Assembly: GCF_001243895.1 (NCBI RefSeq)
Contig: NZ_LN851186.1
Coordinates: forward strand, 456,393-488,851
Direction: 5' to 3'
Source of the DNA: Bacillus testis
GTDB taxonomy: Bacteria > Bacillota > Bacilli > Bacillales > DSM-1321
Length of the DNA: 32,459 nt
Of this stretch, positions 15,446 through 24,187 are shown in pieces. The notes under the pieces are model-generated. The model saw only the letters and a list, made by a program, of their open reading frames with translations, did no database searches and was not told where the DNA came from. Both the position numbers and the translations under genes were made by a program. Each line of letters starts with the position of its first letter. Position 1 is the first letter of the stretch.

Positions 15446-16810
15446 ATGATTAAGCGAACATTGAAGCAAATAGCAGAAATGCTGGACGTGGAATGCCCGA
15501 GATTTCAAGATACAGAAATCCATGGTGTAACAATCGATTCAAGGAAAGCTGGAGAAGGTCAATTATTTGTTCCATTCGCAGGGGAGCATACAGATGGACA
15601 TATCCATGTGGAACAAGCCATTGCGGACGGTGCAGGGGCTGCTCTTTGGAAAAAGGATAGACCGAACCCGCCTGAACATCTTCCTATTTTGCTCGTAGAA
15701 GATCCTCTGGAAGCATTACAGAAACTGGCGGAAAGCTATCTGCAACAAACAAATGCCAAGGTAGTCGGAATAACAGGAAGCAATGGAAAGACAACCACTA
15801 AGGATATGACTGCTTCCTTATTGGCGCAAAAATACAAAGTCCATAAGACAGCAGGAAACTATAATAATCATTTAGGGCTTCCGCTGACGATTCTTGACAT
15901 GGAAGAAGATACAGAAATCGCTGTGCTTGAGATGGGTATGAGCAGCAAAGGGGAAATCGAATTGCTTTCCCGGCTAGCTAAGCCTAGTGTTGCAATCATC
16001 ACCAATATCGGAGAATCCCATTTGTTGGACCTTGGGTCAAGGGAAGCAATTGCTGAAGCCAAGATGGAAATCACAACCGGCCTTCGGGAAGATGGTGTAC
16101 TCATCTATCATGGGGATGAACCATTGCTGCATGATAAATTGGCTGATAGCAAATGGAATGTCTTGTCATTCGGCCGTTCCGACCAAAATGACATCTATCC
16201 GCTTAAGATTGACGCGGCGACAGACCATACTGTTTTTACGTCCAACTTATATCCGGAGCCGATGACCCTTCCTATTCTTGGCAACCATAATGTATTGAAT
16301 GCTTTGGCGGCAATCATGGCTGCCCGCCAATTCGGCATTGAACCGGATGAGGTGAAAAAAGGGCTTGCAGATTTAAAAGTCACCAACATGCGTATGGAAA
16401 TGGTTGAAGGAAAACAGGGAGAGAAAATCATAAATGATGCTTATAACGCAAGCCCTACAGCGATGAGGGCTGCGATTGACTTGGTATGCGCCTTAAAAGG
16501 CTTCAAGCATAAGATTCTTGTTCTCGGAGACATGTTGGAGCTTGGGCCGGAAGAAGTACAATTCCATAAAATGATTGGTGAATCGATTCAACATGAAGCA
16601 ATCGACCAATTGTTTACATATGGCGAGTTGGGAGCTTATATTGCAGAGGGGGCAACCGATAACCTGGGCAGTGAAAATGTATTCATCTTTCAGGACAAGG
16701 AAGCGCTCATTGAAGAATTAAAGAAACATGTTTCGGCCAATGATTTGGTGCTGGTAAAAGCATCAAGAGGCATGAAGCTGGAAGATGTCGTTTTGGCATT
16801 AAAGGCATAA
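15446..16810 (+). CDS. murF: UDP-N-acetylmuramoyl-tripeptide--D-alanyl-D-alanine ligase
   Basis: This 454-residue cytosolic Mur ligase adds the D-Ala-D-Ala made by Ddl to the UDP-MurNAc-tripeptide, the last soluble precursor step. The N-terminal uridine-binding domain includes GVTIDSRKAGEGQLFVPF. The central ATPase has the P-loop GITGSNGKTTTKD (108-120) with K115. NYNNHLGLPLT and EMGMSSKGEIELL follow, and the C-terminal domain has NDAYNASPTAMRAA. I chose the ATG at 15446 because AGAAGGAGGA lies just upstream; an in-frame ATG at 15428 would place the ribosome site inside the gene. It ends in a strong terminator. The ddl-murF pairing is the usual Bacillus arrangement. Confidence 0.95.
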   Translation: MIKRTLKQIAEMLDVECPRFQDTEIHGVTIDSRKAGEGQLFVPFAGEHTDGHIHVEQAIADGAGAALWKKDRPNPPEHLPILLVEDPLEALQKLAESYLQQTNAKVVGITGSNGKTTTKDMTASLLAQKYKVHKTAGNYNNHLGLPLTILDMEEDTEIAVLEMGMSSKGEIELLSRLAKPSVAIITNIGESHLLDLGSREAIAEAKMEITTGLREDGVLIYHGDEPLLHDKLADSKWNVLSFGRSDQNDIYPLKIDAATDHTVFTSNLYPEPMTLPILGNHNVLNALAAIMAARQFGIEPDEVKKGLADLKVTNMRMEMVEGKQGEKIINDAYNASPTAMRAAIDLVCALKGFKHKILVLGDMLELGPEEVQFHKMIGESIQHEAIDQLFTYGELGAYIAEGATDNLGSENVFIFQDKEALIEELKKHVSANDLVLVKASRGMKLEDVVLALKA

Positions 16811-16815
16811 GGGAG

Positions 16816-16853
16816 AGAACGAACAGATGGGGGAGAATCTGTTCGTTCTTTTT
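16816..16853 (+). terminator. Intrinsic terminator of murF
   Basis: AGAACGAACAGAT (16816-16828) and ATCTGTTCGTTCT (16837-16849) form a perfect 13-bp stem, followed by a T run to 16853. Confidence 0.9.
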
Positions 16854-16934
16854 ATTTTGGATCGTTCATAAACTGGTTTTTATCCGTGTGTATTGAGGTA
16901 GTGTGAGGTTATCCTGTGGATAAAGTGAAACTTT

Positions 16935-17060
16935 AATCGGTGGGGGTATTTGTCCTCCACCGATTATTAGTTGAACCAATCGGATTCTTACTGGTGCTTA
17001 ATCTCCCGCTTACACTACTTCGTCTTTACTCTCGCATTGAAGTGGGAGACTTAGCGACAG
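16935..17060. mobile_element. Two-hairpin non-coding element, possible IS200/IS605-type remnant
   Basis: Hairpin 1 pairs AATCGGTGG (16935-16943) with CCACCGATT (16957-16965). Hairpin 2 pairs TCTCCCGCTT (17002-17011) with AAGTGGGAGA (17040-17049). An unstructured linker lies between them. Closely spaced imperfect hairpins without terminal inverted repeats resemble the ends of IS200/IS605 elements and their miniature derivatives. No transposase or TnpB frame is present. It abuts the truncated hydrolase fragment. Boundaries are approximate and the family assignment is tentative. Confidence 0.4.
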
Positions 17061-17474
17061 TTAGAATGGAACAGATTAGTGTTACTGATCGCTTCTGCCA
17101 AAGTCCTTAATCCGAAACAAATGACCGCTGATCTTCTGGGGGTTATAAAAGACTGCTTTCTTGGCAAGAGTAAAGATAATGAATTGTATCAGACTTATAA
17201 ACCGAAACTTACATCCACGCCATTAAGTGCCTACAAGGAATTCTTTTTATTGATCGCCGCCAATTCGTCAGTATATAAGCAGGTCCATATTCCTGTTTTT
17301 ATCGCACAGGGTATGAGGGATGGCATGGTTCCTTGGAAAACGGCAAATTATTTGCATAGAGAAATACCCGCAGCCCCAAAAAAACTTTATCTCATCGGGA
17401 AAAGCAAGCATATGATTTGTTATACCGATGGAAACCAAGAACTGTTTCAATCTATTCAGGAATTCCTCGAATAA
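17055..17474 (+). pseudogene. Alpha/beta-hydrolase (carboxylesterase-like), C-terminal remnant
   Basis: An open stretch of 139 codons follows an in-frame TAG at 17052. It encodes only the C-terminal half of an esterase/lipase-type alpha/beta hydrolase. WNRLVLLIASAKV is the strand after the missing nucleophile elbow. VHIPVFIAQGMRDGMVPW holds the acid-residue region. LIGKSKHMICYTDG holds the histidine near the C-terminus, and the usual closing helix ends the protein. The GxSxG nucleophile and the whole N-terminal half are absent. No ribosome site precedes the in-frame GTG at 17079. A two-hairpin element takes the place of the lost 5' part. The fragment is therefore probably non-functional, although its own frame has stayed open. 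Confidence 0.7.
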
Positions 17475-17587
17475 GCCCATTTTCCCTGTCTTATAAGGAA
17501 AAAATACTGTTTGATGTTTTAGCGCGTTAAAAAGATGGGAACGCGGCTTTATTGCATTCATACGCAAGAAGTGTTATTATTTTCTTC

Positions 17588-17616
17588 GAGACAACATATG
17601 TTAAAAGTAGTATAAT
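17588..17616 (+). promoter_or_regulatory. Putative cshA promoter
   Basis: GAGACA (17588-17593) and TATAAT (17611-17616) are 17 bp apart. Start near 17623 would give a leader of about 387 nt. A perfect 12-bp palindrome TTAGTCGACTAA (17632-17643) lies at about +10 to +21. Confidence 0.5.
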
Positions 17617-17622
17617 AACTAT

Positions 17623-18009
17623 TTACGATGATTAGTCGACTAAAGTGATTATTGTCTGATAAAGGTTCAAACTTTACCTGTATTTTGAGAAAATTTTAGG
17701 CCAATTTTGGTTTTATTTGATAAGTTAAGCTCTCTTAACTTTTTTAAATGTGTTTTTATAAGAGCAGAAACCAGCATAATCTATGTCTAATTTTTCACCC
17801 CACACGCTTTTAAACATAAGTCCTTTCTCTAATGGAAATAATGAATTTCTCAATGGGGAACGTCTTATGCTGTGCAGATTCATGCCATTAACAATCCAGA
17901 GTACTCTGTGAATGCGTGTCTCCTTTGTCTGTTCACCAGATGAAGGACGGTGAGACGATTTTTCTTGAGATATATAAGTTATTTCTCGATAAAAAGGAGT
18001 TAGGAAAAA
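17623..18009 (+). promoter_or_regulatory. Long cshA leader with two terminator-like hairpins
   Basis: The gap of more than 500 bp before cshA contains no gene. Hairpin A is AAGTTAAG/CTTAACTT (17722-17741) followed by a T6 run. Hairpin B pairs CCTTTGTCTG with CAGATGAAGG (17922-17946) and extends through GTCT/AGAC to 17956, followed by a U-rich tail (17957-17966). A small stem TTGAGA/TCTCGA (17965-17989) sits just before the AAGGAG. This layout suggests transcription attenuation or a cold-responsive leader for the helicase. No known riboswitch class was recognised. Confidence 0.45.
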
Positions 18010-19485
18010 TTGACTTTGTTTAGTGAATTAGGACTGCAACAGTCCACAATGCGTTCAATAGAAAGAATGGGATTTGAAGAGGCTACTCCAATCCAGGCAC
18101 AAACGATTCCGGTAGCGCTTGAAGGAAAAGACATTATCGGGCAAGCTCAGACTGGTACTGGTAAAACGACTGCTTTCGGTATCCCGTTGATGGAAAAAAT
18201 CGATACGAAATCAGAGTTTGTTCAGGGGATCGTTATTGCTCCGACTCGTGAGTTAGCCATTCAGGTTTCTGAAGAATTATACAAATTGGGTTACGGCAAA
18301 CGTGTTAATGTACTTGCTGTATTCGGTGGACAAGATATCGACCGCCAAATCCGTGCACTTAAGAAAAAGCCCCATATCATTGTAGGTACTCCGGGCCGAC
18401 TTCTTGACCACATCAACCGTAAAACGCTTAAATTGGGCAATGTTGAGACAGTCGTATTGGATGAAGCGGATGAAATGTTGAACATGGGATTCATTGAAGA
18501 CATCGAGTCGATCCTTTCAAATGTTCCAGAAGATCACCAAACCCTTCTTTTCTCAGCTACAATGCCTGATCCAATCCGTAAAATCGCTGAGCGTTTCATG
18601 GAAAACCCTCATTTGGTTAGAGTAAAAGCGAAAGAAATGACAGTGGACCGTATTCAACAATTCTATGTGGAATTGAAAGAAAGCGAAAAGTTCGATGCGC
18701 TTACACGTTTGCTTGATATTCAAACTCCGGAGCTTGCTATCGTTTTCGGCCGGACAAAACGCCGTGTCGATGAGCTTTCTACTGCATTAAACCTGCGCGG
18801 TTACACAGCGGAAGGAATCCACGGAGACCTAAGCCAAGCAAAACGTCTTTCTGTTTTGAAGAAATTTAAGGAAGGCAGCATCGACGTTCTTGTAGCGACA
18901 GACGTGGCTGCGCGTGGACTTGATATTTCAGGTGTTACCCATGTTTATAACTTCGATATTCCACAAGATCCGGAAAGCTATGTACACCGTATCGGACGTA
19001 CAGGCCGTGCAGGTAAAACAGGTGTCGCTGTTTCATTTGTGACATACAGAGAAAGATCTCAACTGTATGTAATCGAAAGAACAACCAAAAAACGTATGGA
19101 ACGCATCAAAACGCCGACCATTACAGAAGCAATAGAAGGCCAACAAAAAGCAGTTGCTGAGAAAATCATCAATACCATCGAGAACGAAGATCTATCCATG
19201 TATTTATCAGCTGCTGAGGAATTGCTTGAAAAATACGATTCCAAAGATCTTGTTGCAACTGTATTGAAATTGATGACAAAAGAGCCAGATTCTACACCGG
19301 TTAAACTGACTGGTGAAGCACCTGCGTTCAGCAAGAAAGACCGAGGCCGCAACGGCGGAGGCAAGCAACGCAATGGCCGTGCTTATAACCGTAAAGACCA
19401 AGGATACAATAAACGCCGCAATAACGATCGCAGCCGCAATGGCGGAGACCGTCGCGGAGGCGGAAAAAGAGAGCATTCTAACTAA
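18010..19485 (+). CDS. cshA: DEAD-box ATP-dependent RNA helicase CshA
   Basis: This 491-residue RNA helicase takes part in cold adaptation, ribosome assembly and the RNA degradosome. It has the Q-motif [13 protein letters not shown], Walker A AQTGTGKT (46-53), PTRELA (78-83), GTPGR (126-130), DEAD (151-154), SAT (182-184) and, in the second RecA domain, RGLDI and HRIGRTGR. The last 60 residues are rich in Arg, Gly and Asn ([11 protein letters not shown] and similar) and likely bind RNA. The start is TTG, with AAGGAG 12 nt upstream; MTLFSELGL is a normal CshA beginning. The length and tail match CshA rather than the shorter CshB or DbpA. Transcription starts far upstream and crosses two hairpins. 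The B. subtilis gene also follows murF. Confidence 0.93.
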   Translation: MTLFSELGLQQSTMRSIERMGFEEATPIQAQTIPVALEGKDIIGQAQTGTGKTTAFGIPLMEKIDTKSEFVQGIVIAPTRELAIQVSEELYKLGYGKRVNVLAVFGGQDIDRQIRALKKKPHIIVGTPGRLLDHINRKTLKLGNVETVVLDEADEMLNMGFIEDIESILSNVPEDHQTLLFSATMPDPIRKIAERFMENPHLVRVKAKEMTVDRIQQFYVELKESEKFDALTRLLDIQTPELAIVFGRTKRRVDELSTALNLRGYTAEGIHGDLSQAKRLSVLKKFKEGSIDVLVATDVAARGLDISGVTHVYNFDIPQDPESYVHRIGRTGRAGKTGVAVSFVTYRERSQLYVIERTTKKRMERIKTPTITEAIEGQQKAVAEKIINTIENEDLSMYLSAAEELLEKYDSKDLVATVLKLMTKEPDSTPVKLTGEAPAFSKKDRGRNGGGKQRNGRAYNRKDQGYNKRRNNDRSRNGGDRRGGGKREHSN

Positions 19486-19511
19486 TAGTCGCTCATTCCG
19501 CTAAATAAATG

Positions 19512-19548
19512 AAAGCCTGGATGAATTCCTTTCATCCAGGCTTTTTTT
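19512..19548 (+). terminator. Intrinsic terminator of cshA
   Basis: AAAGCCTGGATGA (19512-19524) and TCATCCAGGCTTT (19532-19544) form a perfect stem with a T8 run. A second small hairpin, TGGGCGT/ACGCCCA (19560-19577), follows and ends in CTTTT. Confidence 0.9.
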
Positions 19549-19589
19549 ATTGCATTCTATGGGCGTTAAAACGCCCACTTTTAGTAGGA

Positions 19590-19618
19590 TTGGTTCAATT
19601 TTATATTATCGCTATAAA
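19590..19618 (+). promoter_or_regulatory. SigA-type promoter of uvsE
   Basis: TTGGTT (19590-19595) and TATAAA (19613-19618) have a 17-bp spacer. The predicted start is about 40 nt before the ATG. Confidence 0.6.
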
Positions 19619-19663
19619 AATAATGGCCTCCGAGAAGACTAAGAAGAAAAAGGAGCCAGAAGA

Positions 19664-20635
19664 ATGACGCTTTTTCGATTAGGATACGTGGCAATGAGCA
19701 AGCATGTGAAAAATGCCTCTCCGAGCAAGACGATGTCGTTTGCCCAATTCTCGAAAATCGCCGATCGGGAGGCTGCAATTGCGAAGCTCGAACGGATTGC
19801 CCAAATGAATTTGCATAATTGCCTGCGTTTATTAAGGCATAATGCCGCCCACAACATTGCTTTTTTTCGTCTCAGTTCAAAATTAATCCCGCTTGCCAAC
19901 CATCCATCTCTTAAAGATTGGGCTTATATGGAACCGCTCCGGGAAGCGTTGAAAGAGATTAAATGCTTTTTGATGGAGCACCCAAATGTGAGAGTGGATT
20001 TCCATCCGGATCATTTTGTACTGTTGAATTCAACGGATACATCTATTTTCAAAAATTCCATCCAGACGCTCGGCATGCATTATCAGTTGCTTAAAGGAAT
20101 GGGGATAGATCCTGCCCATCGATGTGTTCTGCATGTTGGCGGAGGATATGATGATAAGGAACAGGCATTGGAACAATTCGTACACAATTGGGGATTGGTT
20201 CCGCCTCGGATTCAAAAAATGGTGATTTTGGAGAATGACGATAAAGTCTTTAACGTCCGAGATACACTTTATCTTTGCGAGAAGCTAGGCATCCCTTTTG
20301 TCTTTGACTACCATCATTATCTGGTTAATCATACGAAAGAGGAAAGCATTCAGGAGGAATGGCCGCGCATTGCGGCTACGTGGGGACAATCGGAGTTGCC
20401 GGTGAAAGTACATATATCCAGCCCGAAAAGCGAAGCGGACTGCCGGGCCCATGCGGAGTTGATCGACCTTGAAATGTTTTGGGACTTTGTTGGATTAGTT
20501 AAAGGGACAGTAGCCCAGATCGACGTCATGATTGAAGCGAAAGGAAAAGATGAGGCTCTCTTTCAACTGGTGAGGGATCTAAAAGCGCATAAGCAAGCAG
20601 AGTGGATCAATGATTCTTCGTTTATCCCGTTCTAA
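19664..20635 (+). CDS. uvsE: UV DNA damage endonuclease UvsE
   Basis: This 323-residue TIM-barrel metalloenzyme of the UVDE family nicks DNA 5' of UV photoproducts and starts alternative excision repair. Conserved metal-site segments are VDFHPDHFVLLNS, VLHVGGGYDDKE, MVILENDD, VFDYHHYLVN, KVHISSPKS and DVMIEAKGKD, in the family order. The start RLGYVAMS is typical. AAGGAG lies 9 nt before the ATG, and the gene has its own SigA-type promoter. It is convergent with the rhomboid gene, with only 3 nt between the stop codons and no U-tailed terminator, so the transcripts must overlap. As I recall, B. subtilis has ydbS and ydbT at this place. YwjD is the B. subtilis relative of this enzyme family. 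Confidence 0.92.
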   Translation: MTLFRLGYVAMSKHVKNASPSKTMSFAQFSKIADREAAIAKLERIAQMNLHNCLRLLRHNAAHNIAFFRLSSKLIPLANHPSLKDWAYMEPLREALKEIKCFLMEHPNVRVDFHPDHFVLLNSTDTSIFKNSIQTLGMHYQLLKGMGIDPAHRCVLHVGGGYDDKEQALEQFVHNWGLVPPRIQKMVILENDDKVFNVRDTLYLCEKLGIPFVFDYHHYLVNHTKEESIQEEWPRIAATWGQSELPVKVHISSPKSEADCRAHAELIDLEMFWDFVGLVKGTVAQIDVMIEAKGKDEALFQLVRDLKAHKQAEWINDSSFIPF

Positions 20636-20638
20636 CGT

Positions 20639-21229
20639 TCAACTTCCCGGCGTTTTTGGCAAAGCCCAAAAACAGCACATCCCTACAGCAAATCCGCTGA
20701 TATGGGCGACGATATTTGTGTTCGGTTGTATAAAAGTCATTACAAAAGCAACGCAGGCCAACACCTTGATTAACGTGCTGTCCTGTTTCGACATAAGATC
20801 AGGCTGCGAGATGACAATCAACATATAAAAGCCTATCAGCCCGAAGATGGCGCCGCTCGCCCCCAAATGCGCATAATGTGCGGGCAAGAGCAGAAAGCTT
20901 GCCAGATTTGCCCCCAGCCCGCAGCCAATGTAAAAAAGGATAAAGCGAAGCCTCCCCATCATTGTTTCGGCTGCAGGTGCCAGAATCAGCAATGACATGG
21001 TATTGAACATAAAATGGGGGAATGTGCTGTGAAGAAAAGTGGGTGTAATCAGCCTCCAATACTGCCCTTCATGGATATGCAGATTCGTGCCCATCAACAA
21101 ATCCAGCATGCTGTTGCCTGCGACCGGAAGCTGAGTGCCGACGTACAAAATGATTTGTATGCAGCCGATGATGCATGTAATAGGGTAAAGTGAGACGAAC
21201 AAATTGACATTTTCTTTTCTAGCAAACAT
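20639..21229 (-). CDS. ydcA: Rhomboid-family intramembrane serine protease
   Basis: This 196-residue membrane protein has six expected helices. The catalytic serine is S125 in GASGAIFG and the partner histidine is H176 in AHISGF. The oxyanion-region HxxxN motif is PHFMFN (H72, N76). HEGQYWRLITPTFLH before it is the typical L1-loop/TM2 entry. All active-site residues are present, so it should be proteolytically active. AGGAGGTG lies 6 nt before the ATG. It is divergent from acpS, as ydcA is in B. subtilis, and convergent with uvsE. Its substrate is unknown. An 8-bp hairpin near its 3' end (20653-20673) lacks a proper U tract. Confidence 0.9.
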   Translation of the reverse strand: MFARKENVNLFVSLYPITCIIGCIQIILYVGTQLPVAGNSMLDLLMGTNLHIHEGQYWRLITPTFLHSTFPHFMFNTMSLLILAPAAETMMGRLRFILFYIGCGLGANLASFLLLPAHYAHLGASGAIFGLIGFYMLIVISQPDLMSKQDSTLIKVLACVAFVMTFIQPNTNIVAHISGFAVGMCCFWALPKTPGS

Positions 21230-21306
21230 AGCTGCACCTCCTAATCGGTGAGAAAGTAAGTTAGTATAAAGTATGCATGTACATTGAAGGATAGAAGGTG
21301 TTGGAT

Positions 21307-21657
21307 ATGATTAAAGGAATTGGAATGGATATTGTAGAAATCACCCGCATCGGAAAATTACTTGAACATCAACCTAAATTTGTCCGGCGGGTTTTGACAG
21401 ATAGCGAGTTTGAAACATACCAGTCCTTAAAAGGGCATAGGCAAATCGAGTTTCTTGCCGGGCGTTTCGCGGCCAAAGAAGCGTTTTCCAAAGCGTTTGG
21501 AACGGGGATTGGCGAACAATTGGGCTTTCATGATATCGAAATCCAATATGGTCCGTTTGGAAAGCCGGTCATTGCAAAGCCTTTTGCCAAAGGAGCCCAT
21601 CTCTCCATAACCCATAGTAAGGACTATGCAGCCGCCCAGGTGGTTTTAGAAGAATAG
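21307..21657 (+). CDS. acpS: Holo-[acyl-carrier-protein] synthase
   Basis: This 116-residue cytosolic enzyme moves the 4'-phosphopantetheine of CoA onto acyl carrier protein, which activates it for fatty-acid synthesis. The metal and active-site residues are D8 (GMDIVEI) and E58 in RFAAKEAFSKAFGTGI. LSITHSKDYA near the C-terminus is the usual ending. It is of the trimeric small AcpS class. I chose the ATG at 21307, with AGAAGGTG just before it, which gives the standard start MIKGIGMDI. A GTG three codons upstream overlaps that ribosome site. It is divergent from the rhomboid gene and upstream of ydcC, the B. subtilis order. Confidence 0.95.
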   Translation: MIKGIGMDIVEITRIGKLLEHQPKFVRRVLTDSEFETYQSLKGHRQIEFLAGRFAAKEAFSKAFGTGIGEQLGFHDIEIQYGPFGKPVIAKPFAKGAHLSITHSKDYAAAQVVLEE

Positions 21658-21687
21658 GCGATCCCGTTTAAGCTTGTCAGGACTTGG

Positions 21688-21716
21688 ACATATTTTTCAT
21701 TTGCGGCTCATATACT
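21688..21716 (+). promoter_or_regulatory. Candidate SigE (mother-cell sporulation) promoter of ydcC
   Basis: -35 ACATATT (21688-21694), a 14-bp spacer and -10 CATATACT (21709-21716) fit the SigE consensus (KMATATT-N14-CATACAnT) closely. Start near 21724 leaves about 157 nt before the ydcC ATG. Confidence 0.6.
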
Positions 21717-21880
21717 TTTAGTGCGATAGATGAGACAAGGACGGAAATGGGAATGGAATGATGGCTTTTACCTGCTAACTCTTTGCAGACAACGATTGAT
21801 GACGGTAAACAACAACTTCCAGGGGAAACGGATCCTGTTTTGTCTCTCTTTTTTTGTAAATAAAAGAAGGGGCTGAAACG

Positions 21881-22888
21881 ATGAAGAAAACGATAGTACT
21901 GTTCGTAAGCTTAATCTTGGTTCTGTCATTGGCTGCCTGTGGGCAAAAGTCGAAGGAAGATGTCGTCAAATCACTGAATGACAAAGTGAGTGACATGAAG
22001 AGCTATAAGGCTAAAGCGAAGATGACGCTGAAAATGGGGGAAGATCCCCAAGTGTATGATGTTGAAATCTGGTACAAAAACCCGGATTTTTACCGTGTGA
22101 AGCTTAAAAATGAAAATAAGGACCAAAGCCAAATGATCCTCCGCAACAAAGAAGGAGTATATGTGTTGACGCCAGCCCTAAACAAAAGCTTCCATTTTCA
22201 AAGTGACTGGCCAAAGAACAGTTCACAGGCTTATTTGTACGAGTCCATCGTAAAGGATATCATGGAGGATTCAGACGCGAGCTTTAAAGCCACAGAAAAA
22301 CATTATGTGTTCGATACTAAAACGCGCTACCAAAACAACAAAATGCTGCCTACGCAGGAAATTACATTTAATAAAAAAGATTTGACGCCTGTGACCGTGA
22401 AAATAAAAGACCCTGACCAAAATGTTTTGGTGAAGGTCGATTTTTCGAAAGTGACGTTTAATTCATCATTCAATAAAGATGCATTTGACATGCAAAAGAA
22501 CATGACAGGGGCTCAACTCGGCAAAACGGTGGCTGCTGACGGCGGCACCGGGGAATTCACAGTGAAATATCCGTCCAATACAGCTGGTGCCACCCTTGTT
22601 GCCGAAAACGAAATGAAGGTGGAAGACGGCAGCCGATTTATCCTGACGTATGAAGGTGCGCGCAATTACACGATGATTGTGGAAAAGGCGGATGTTATGG
22701 AAACAACTTTGGCTTCCAGACAGATGCTGGGCGATCCGGTCGACCTAGGGTTTACAATCGGGGCCCTTTCCGATAAGAGTGTAACGTGGACGTATGAAGG
22801 AGCCGACTATACGATTGCCTCGAACAATATGACGAAAGAGGAATTGGTGGAAGTAGCGAGGTCTGTTCAGGGGACCAGCATCAAATAA
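21881..22888 (+). CDS. ydcC: Outer-surface lipoprotein of the YdcC/LolA-like sporulation family
   Basis: This 335-residue lipoprotein has a signal peptide ending in the lipobox LSLAAC, so C20 is the lipidated residue and the mature protein sits on the outer face of the membrane. The region 30-215 looks like a LolA/LolB-type beta-sheet fold (YDVEIWYKNPDFYRVKLKN, repeated Lys/Asp strands). From about 225 to the end is a DUF4367-like domain (GARNYTMIVEKADV). AAGGGG lies 8 nt before the ATG. A SigE-type promoter upstream agrees with the sporulation control I recall for B. subtilis ydcC. It lies between acpS and alr, as in B. subtilis. The exact function is unknown. Confidence 0.85.
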   Translation: MKKTIVLFVSLILVLSLAACGQKSKEDVVKSLNDKVSDMKSYKAKAKMTLKMGEDPQVYDVEIWYKNPDFYRVKLKNENKDQSQMILRNKEGVYVLTPALNKSFHFQSDWPKNSSQAYLYESIVKDIMEDSDASFKATEKHYVFDTKTRYQNNKMLPTQEITFNKKDLTPVTVKIKDPDQNVLVKVDFSKVTFNSSFNKDAFDMQKNMTGAQLGKTVAADGGTGEFTVKYPSNTAGATLVAENEMKVEDGSRFILTYEGARNYTMIVEKADVMETTLASRQMLGDPVDLGFTIGALSDKSVTWTYEGADYTIASNNMTKEELVEVARSVQGTSIK

Positions 22889-22891
22889 GAT

Positions 22892-22924
22892 AAGGGGCGG
22901 GCTGAATGCCTGCCTTCTTTTTTT
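22892..22924 (+). terminator. Intrinsic terminator of ydcC
   Basis: GGCGGGC (22896-22902) and GCCTGCC (22908-22914) pair with one G-U over a 5-nt loop, followed by TTC and a T7 run. Confidence 0.75.
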
Positions 22925-23035
22925 AGCGCCGTTTGTATGAGGGATGCTGCCTTTCAAAAAAAGCCTCTTTGCGTTATCCTATAATATATACTTGTAACAT
23001 TCACAACAAGATTAAAAGAAGGAAGGTAAGCTCCG

Positions 23036-24187
23036 GTGGAATCAACTTTTTACAGAGATACGTGGGTTGAAATTAATCTGGACCATATTAAGGATAATGT
23101 TAGCGCTGTGAAAGGATATCTGGCTAAAGGCGTGCAAATTTGCGCAGTGGTAAAAGCCAATGCCTACGGCCATGGAGATATAGAAGTTGCGAAGGCGGCG
23201 ATTGAAGCCGGTGCCACCTGTTTGGCGACCGCTTTTTTGGACGAAGCAATTGCCCTGAGGAAAAAAGGCATAATAGTCCCAATCCTTGTGTTAGGTGCGA
23301 TAAGAGCGGCCGATGTGCCTATTGCTGCCGCTTATGAAATATCTGCTACAGTTTACAATAATGAATGGCTGCAAGAAGCAGCGGGTAACCTAGCGGCTGA
23401 AAAGCCTTTGCGGGTCCATATCAAATGCGATACCGGCATGGGCCGATTAGGCTATAAGCATATGGAAGACATAAAAGCCGCAGAGAAAATGATTATGTCA
23501 TCGGATTGCTTTGAACTAGAAGGGATTTACACCCACTTTGCCACAGCGGATGAACTTGACCTTACTTATTATCATAAACAACTTGGAACATTTAAAGAGA
23601 TGGTGTCTATTCTAGAGACTAAACCCCCAATCGTCCACTGCAGCAACAGTGCAGCTTCTCTCCGTTTTGAAGAAGCTTGGTATAATGCCATCCGTTTGGG
23701 CATATCTATGTATGGATTAAGTCCGTCGCCGGCCATAAAAGAGCTGCTCCCGGTTCCATTAAAAGAAGCGTTCTCTCTGCATAGCAGAATTGTCCATGTT
23801 AAAAAGATCAAGCCTGGTGAAAGCGTGGGCTATGGAGCCACTTACACAGCAGCCGAGGAAGAATGGATCGCGACCATTCCTATCGGATATGCGGATGGAT
23901 GGCTGCGCAAACTGCAGGGCCAGGAAGTCCTGGTTGATGGCCAGAAAATGCCGATTGTCGGCAGAATCTGCATGGATCAGTGCATGATCAGGCTTCCGCG
24001 CCACTATCCGGAAGGCACCAAGGTCACCTTGATTGGTGAGAACAATGGCTCGTTTATATCGGTCGATGAAATAGCGGCGAAGCTTTCGACAATCAATTAT
24101 GAAGTGGTCTGCATGATTAATCAGCGAGTGCCGAGGGTCTATGTGGAAAACGAAAAGATAAGCTCCATACGCAATCCATTAATCTGA
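23036..24187 (+). CDS. alr: Alanine racemase
   Basis: This 383-residue PLP enzyme converts L-Ala to D-Ala for the cell wall. The PLP lysine is K40 in VVKANAYGHG. The second catalytic base is Y266 in SVGYGATYTA. RICMDQCM is the usual active-site segment from the partner subunit, and a C-terminal beta domain follows. The start is GTG with GAAGGAAGG upstream; MESTFYRDTWVEIN is a standard N-terminus. Upstream, TATAAT (22980-22985) may be its -10, but the -35 is poor. It supplies the substrate of Ddl, encoded 8 kb earlier. Position between ydcC and the ndo pair matches B. subtilis alr. Confidence 0.95.
   Translation: MESTFYRDTWVEINLDHIKDNVSAVKGYLAKGVQICAVVKANAYGHGDIEVAKAAIEAGATCLATAFLDEAIALRKKGIIVPILVLGAIRAADVPIAAAYEISATVYNNEWLQEAAGNLAAEKPLRVHIKCDTGMGRLGYKHMEDIKAAEKMIMSSDCFELEGIYTHFATADELDLTYYHKQLGTFKEMVSILETKPPIVHCSNSAASLRFEEAWYNAIRLGISMYGLSPSPAIKELLPVPLKEAFSLHSRIVHVKKIKPGESVGYGATYTAAEEEWIATIPIGYADGWLRKLQGQEVLVDGQKMPIVGRICMDQCMIRLPRHYPEGTKVTLIGENNGSFISVDEIAAKLSTINYEVVCMINQRVPRVYVENEKISSIRNPLI

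Noticed and set aside
17079..17474. Intact 131-residue gene starting at GTG 17079
   Set aside because: It lacks a ribosome site and the nucleophile half of the hydrolase fold, so a truncated remnant is more likely.
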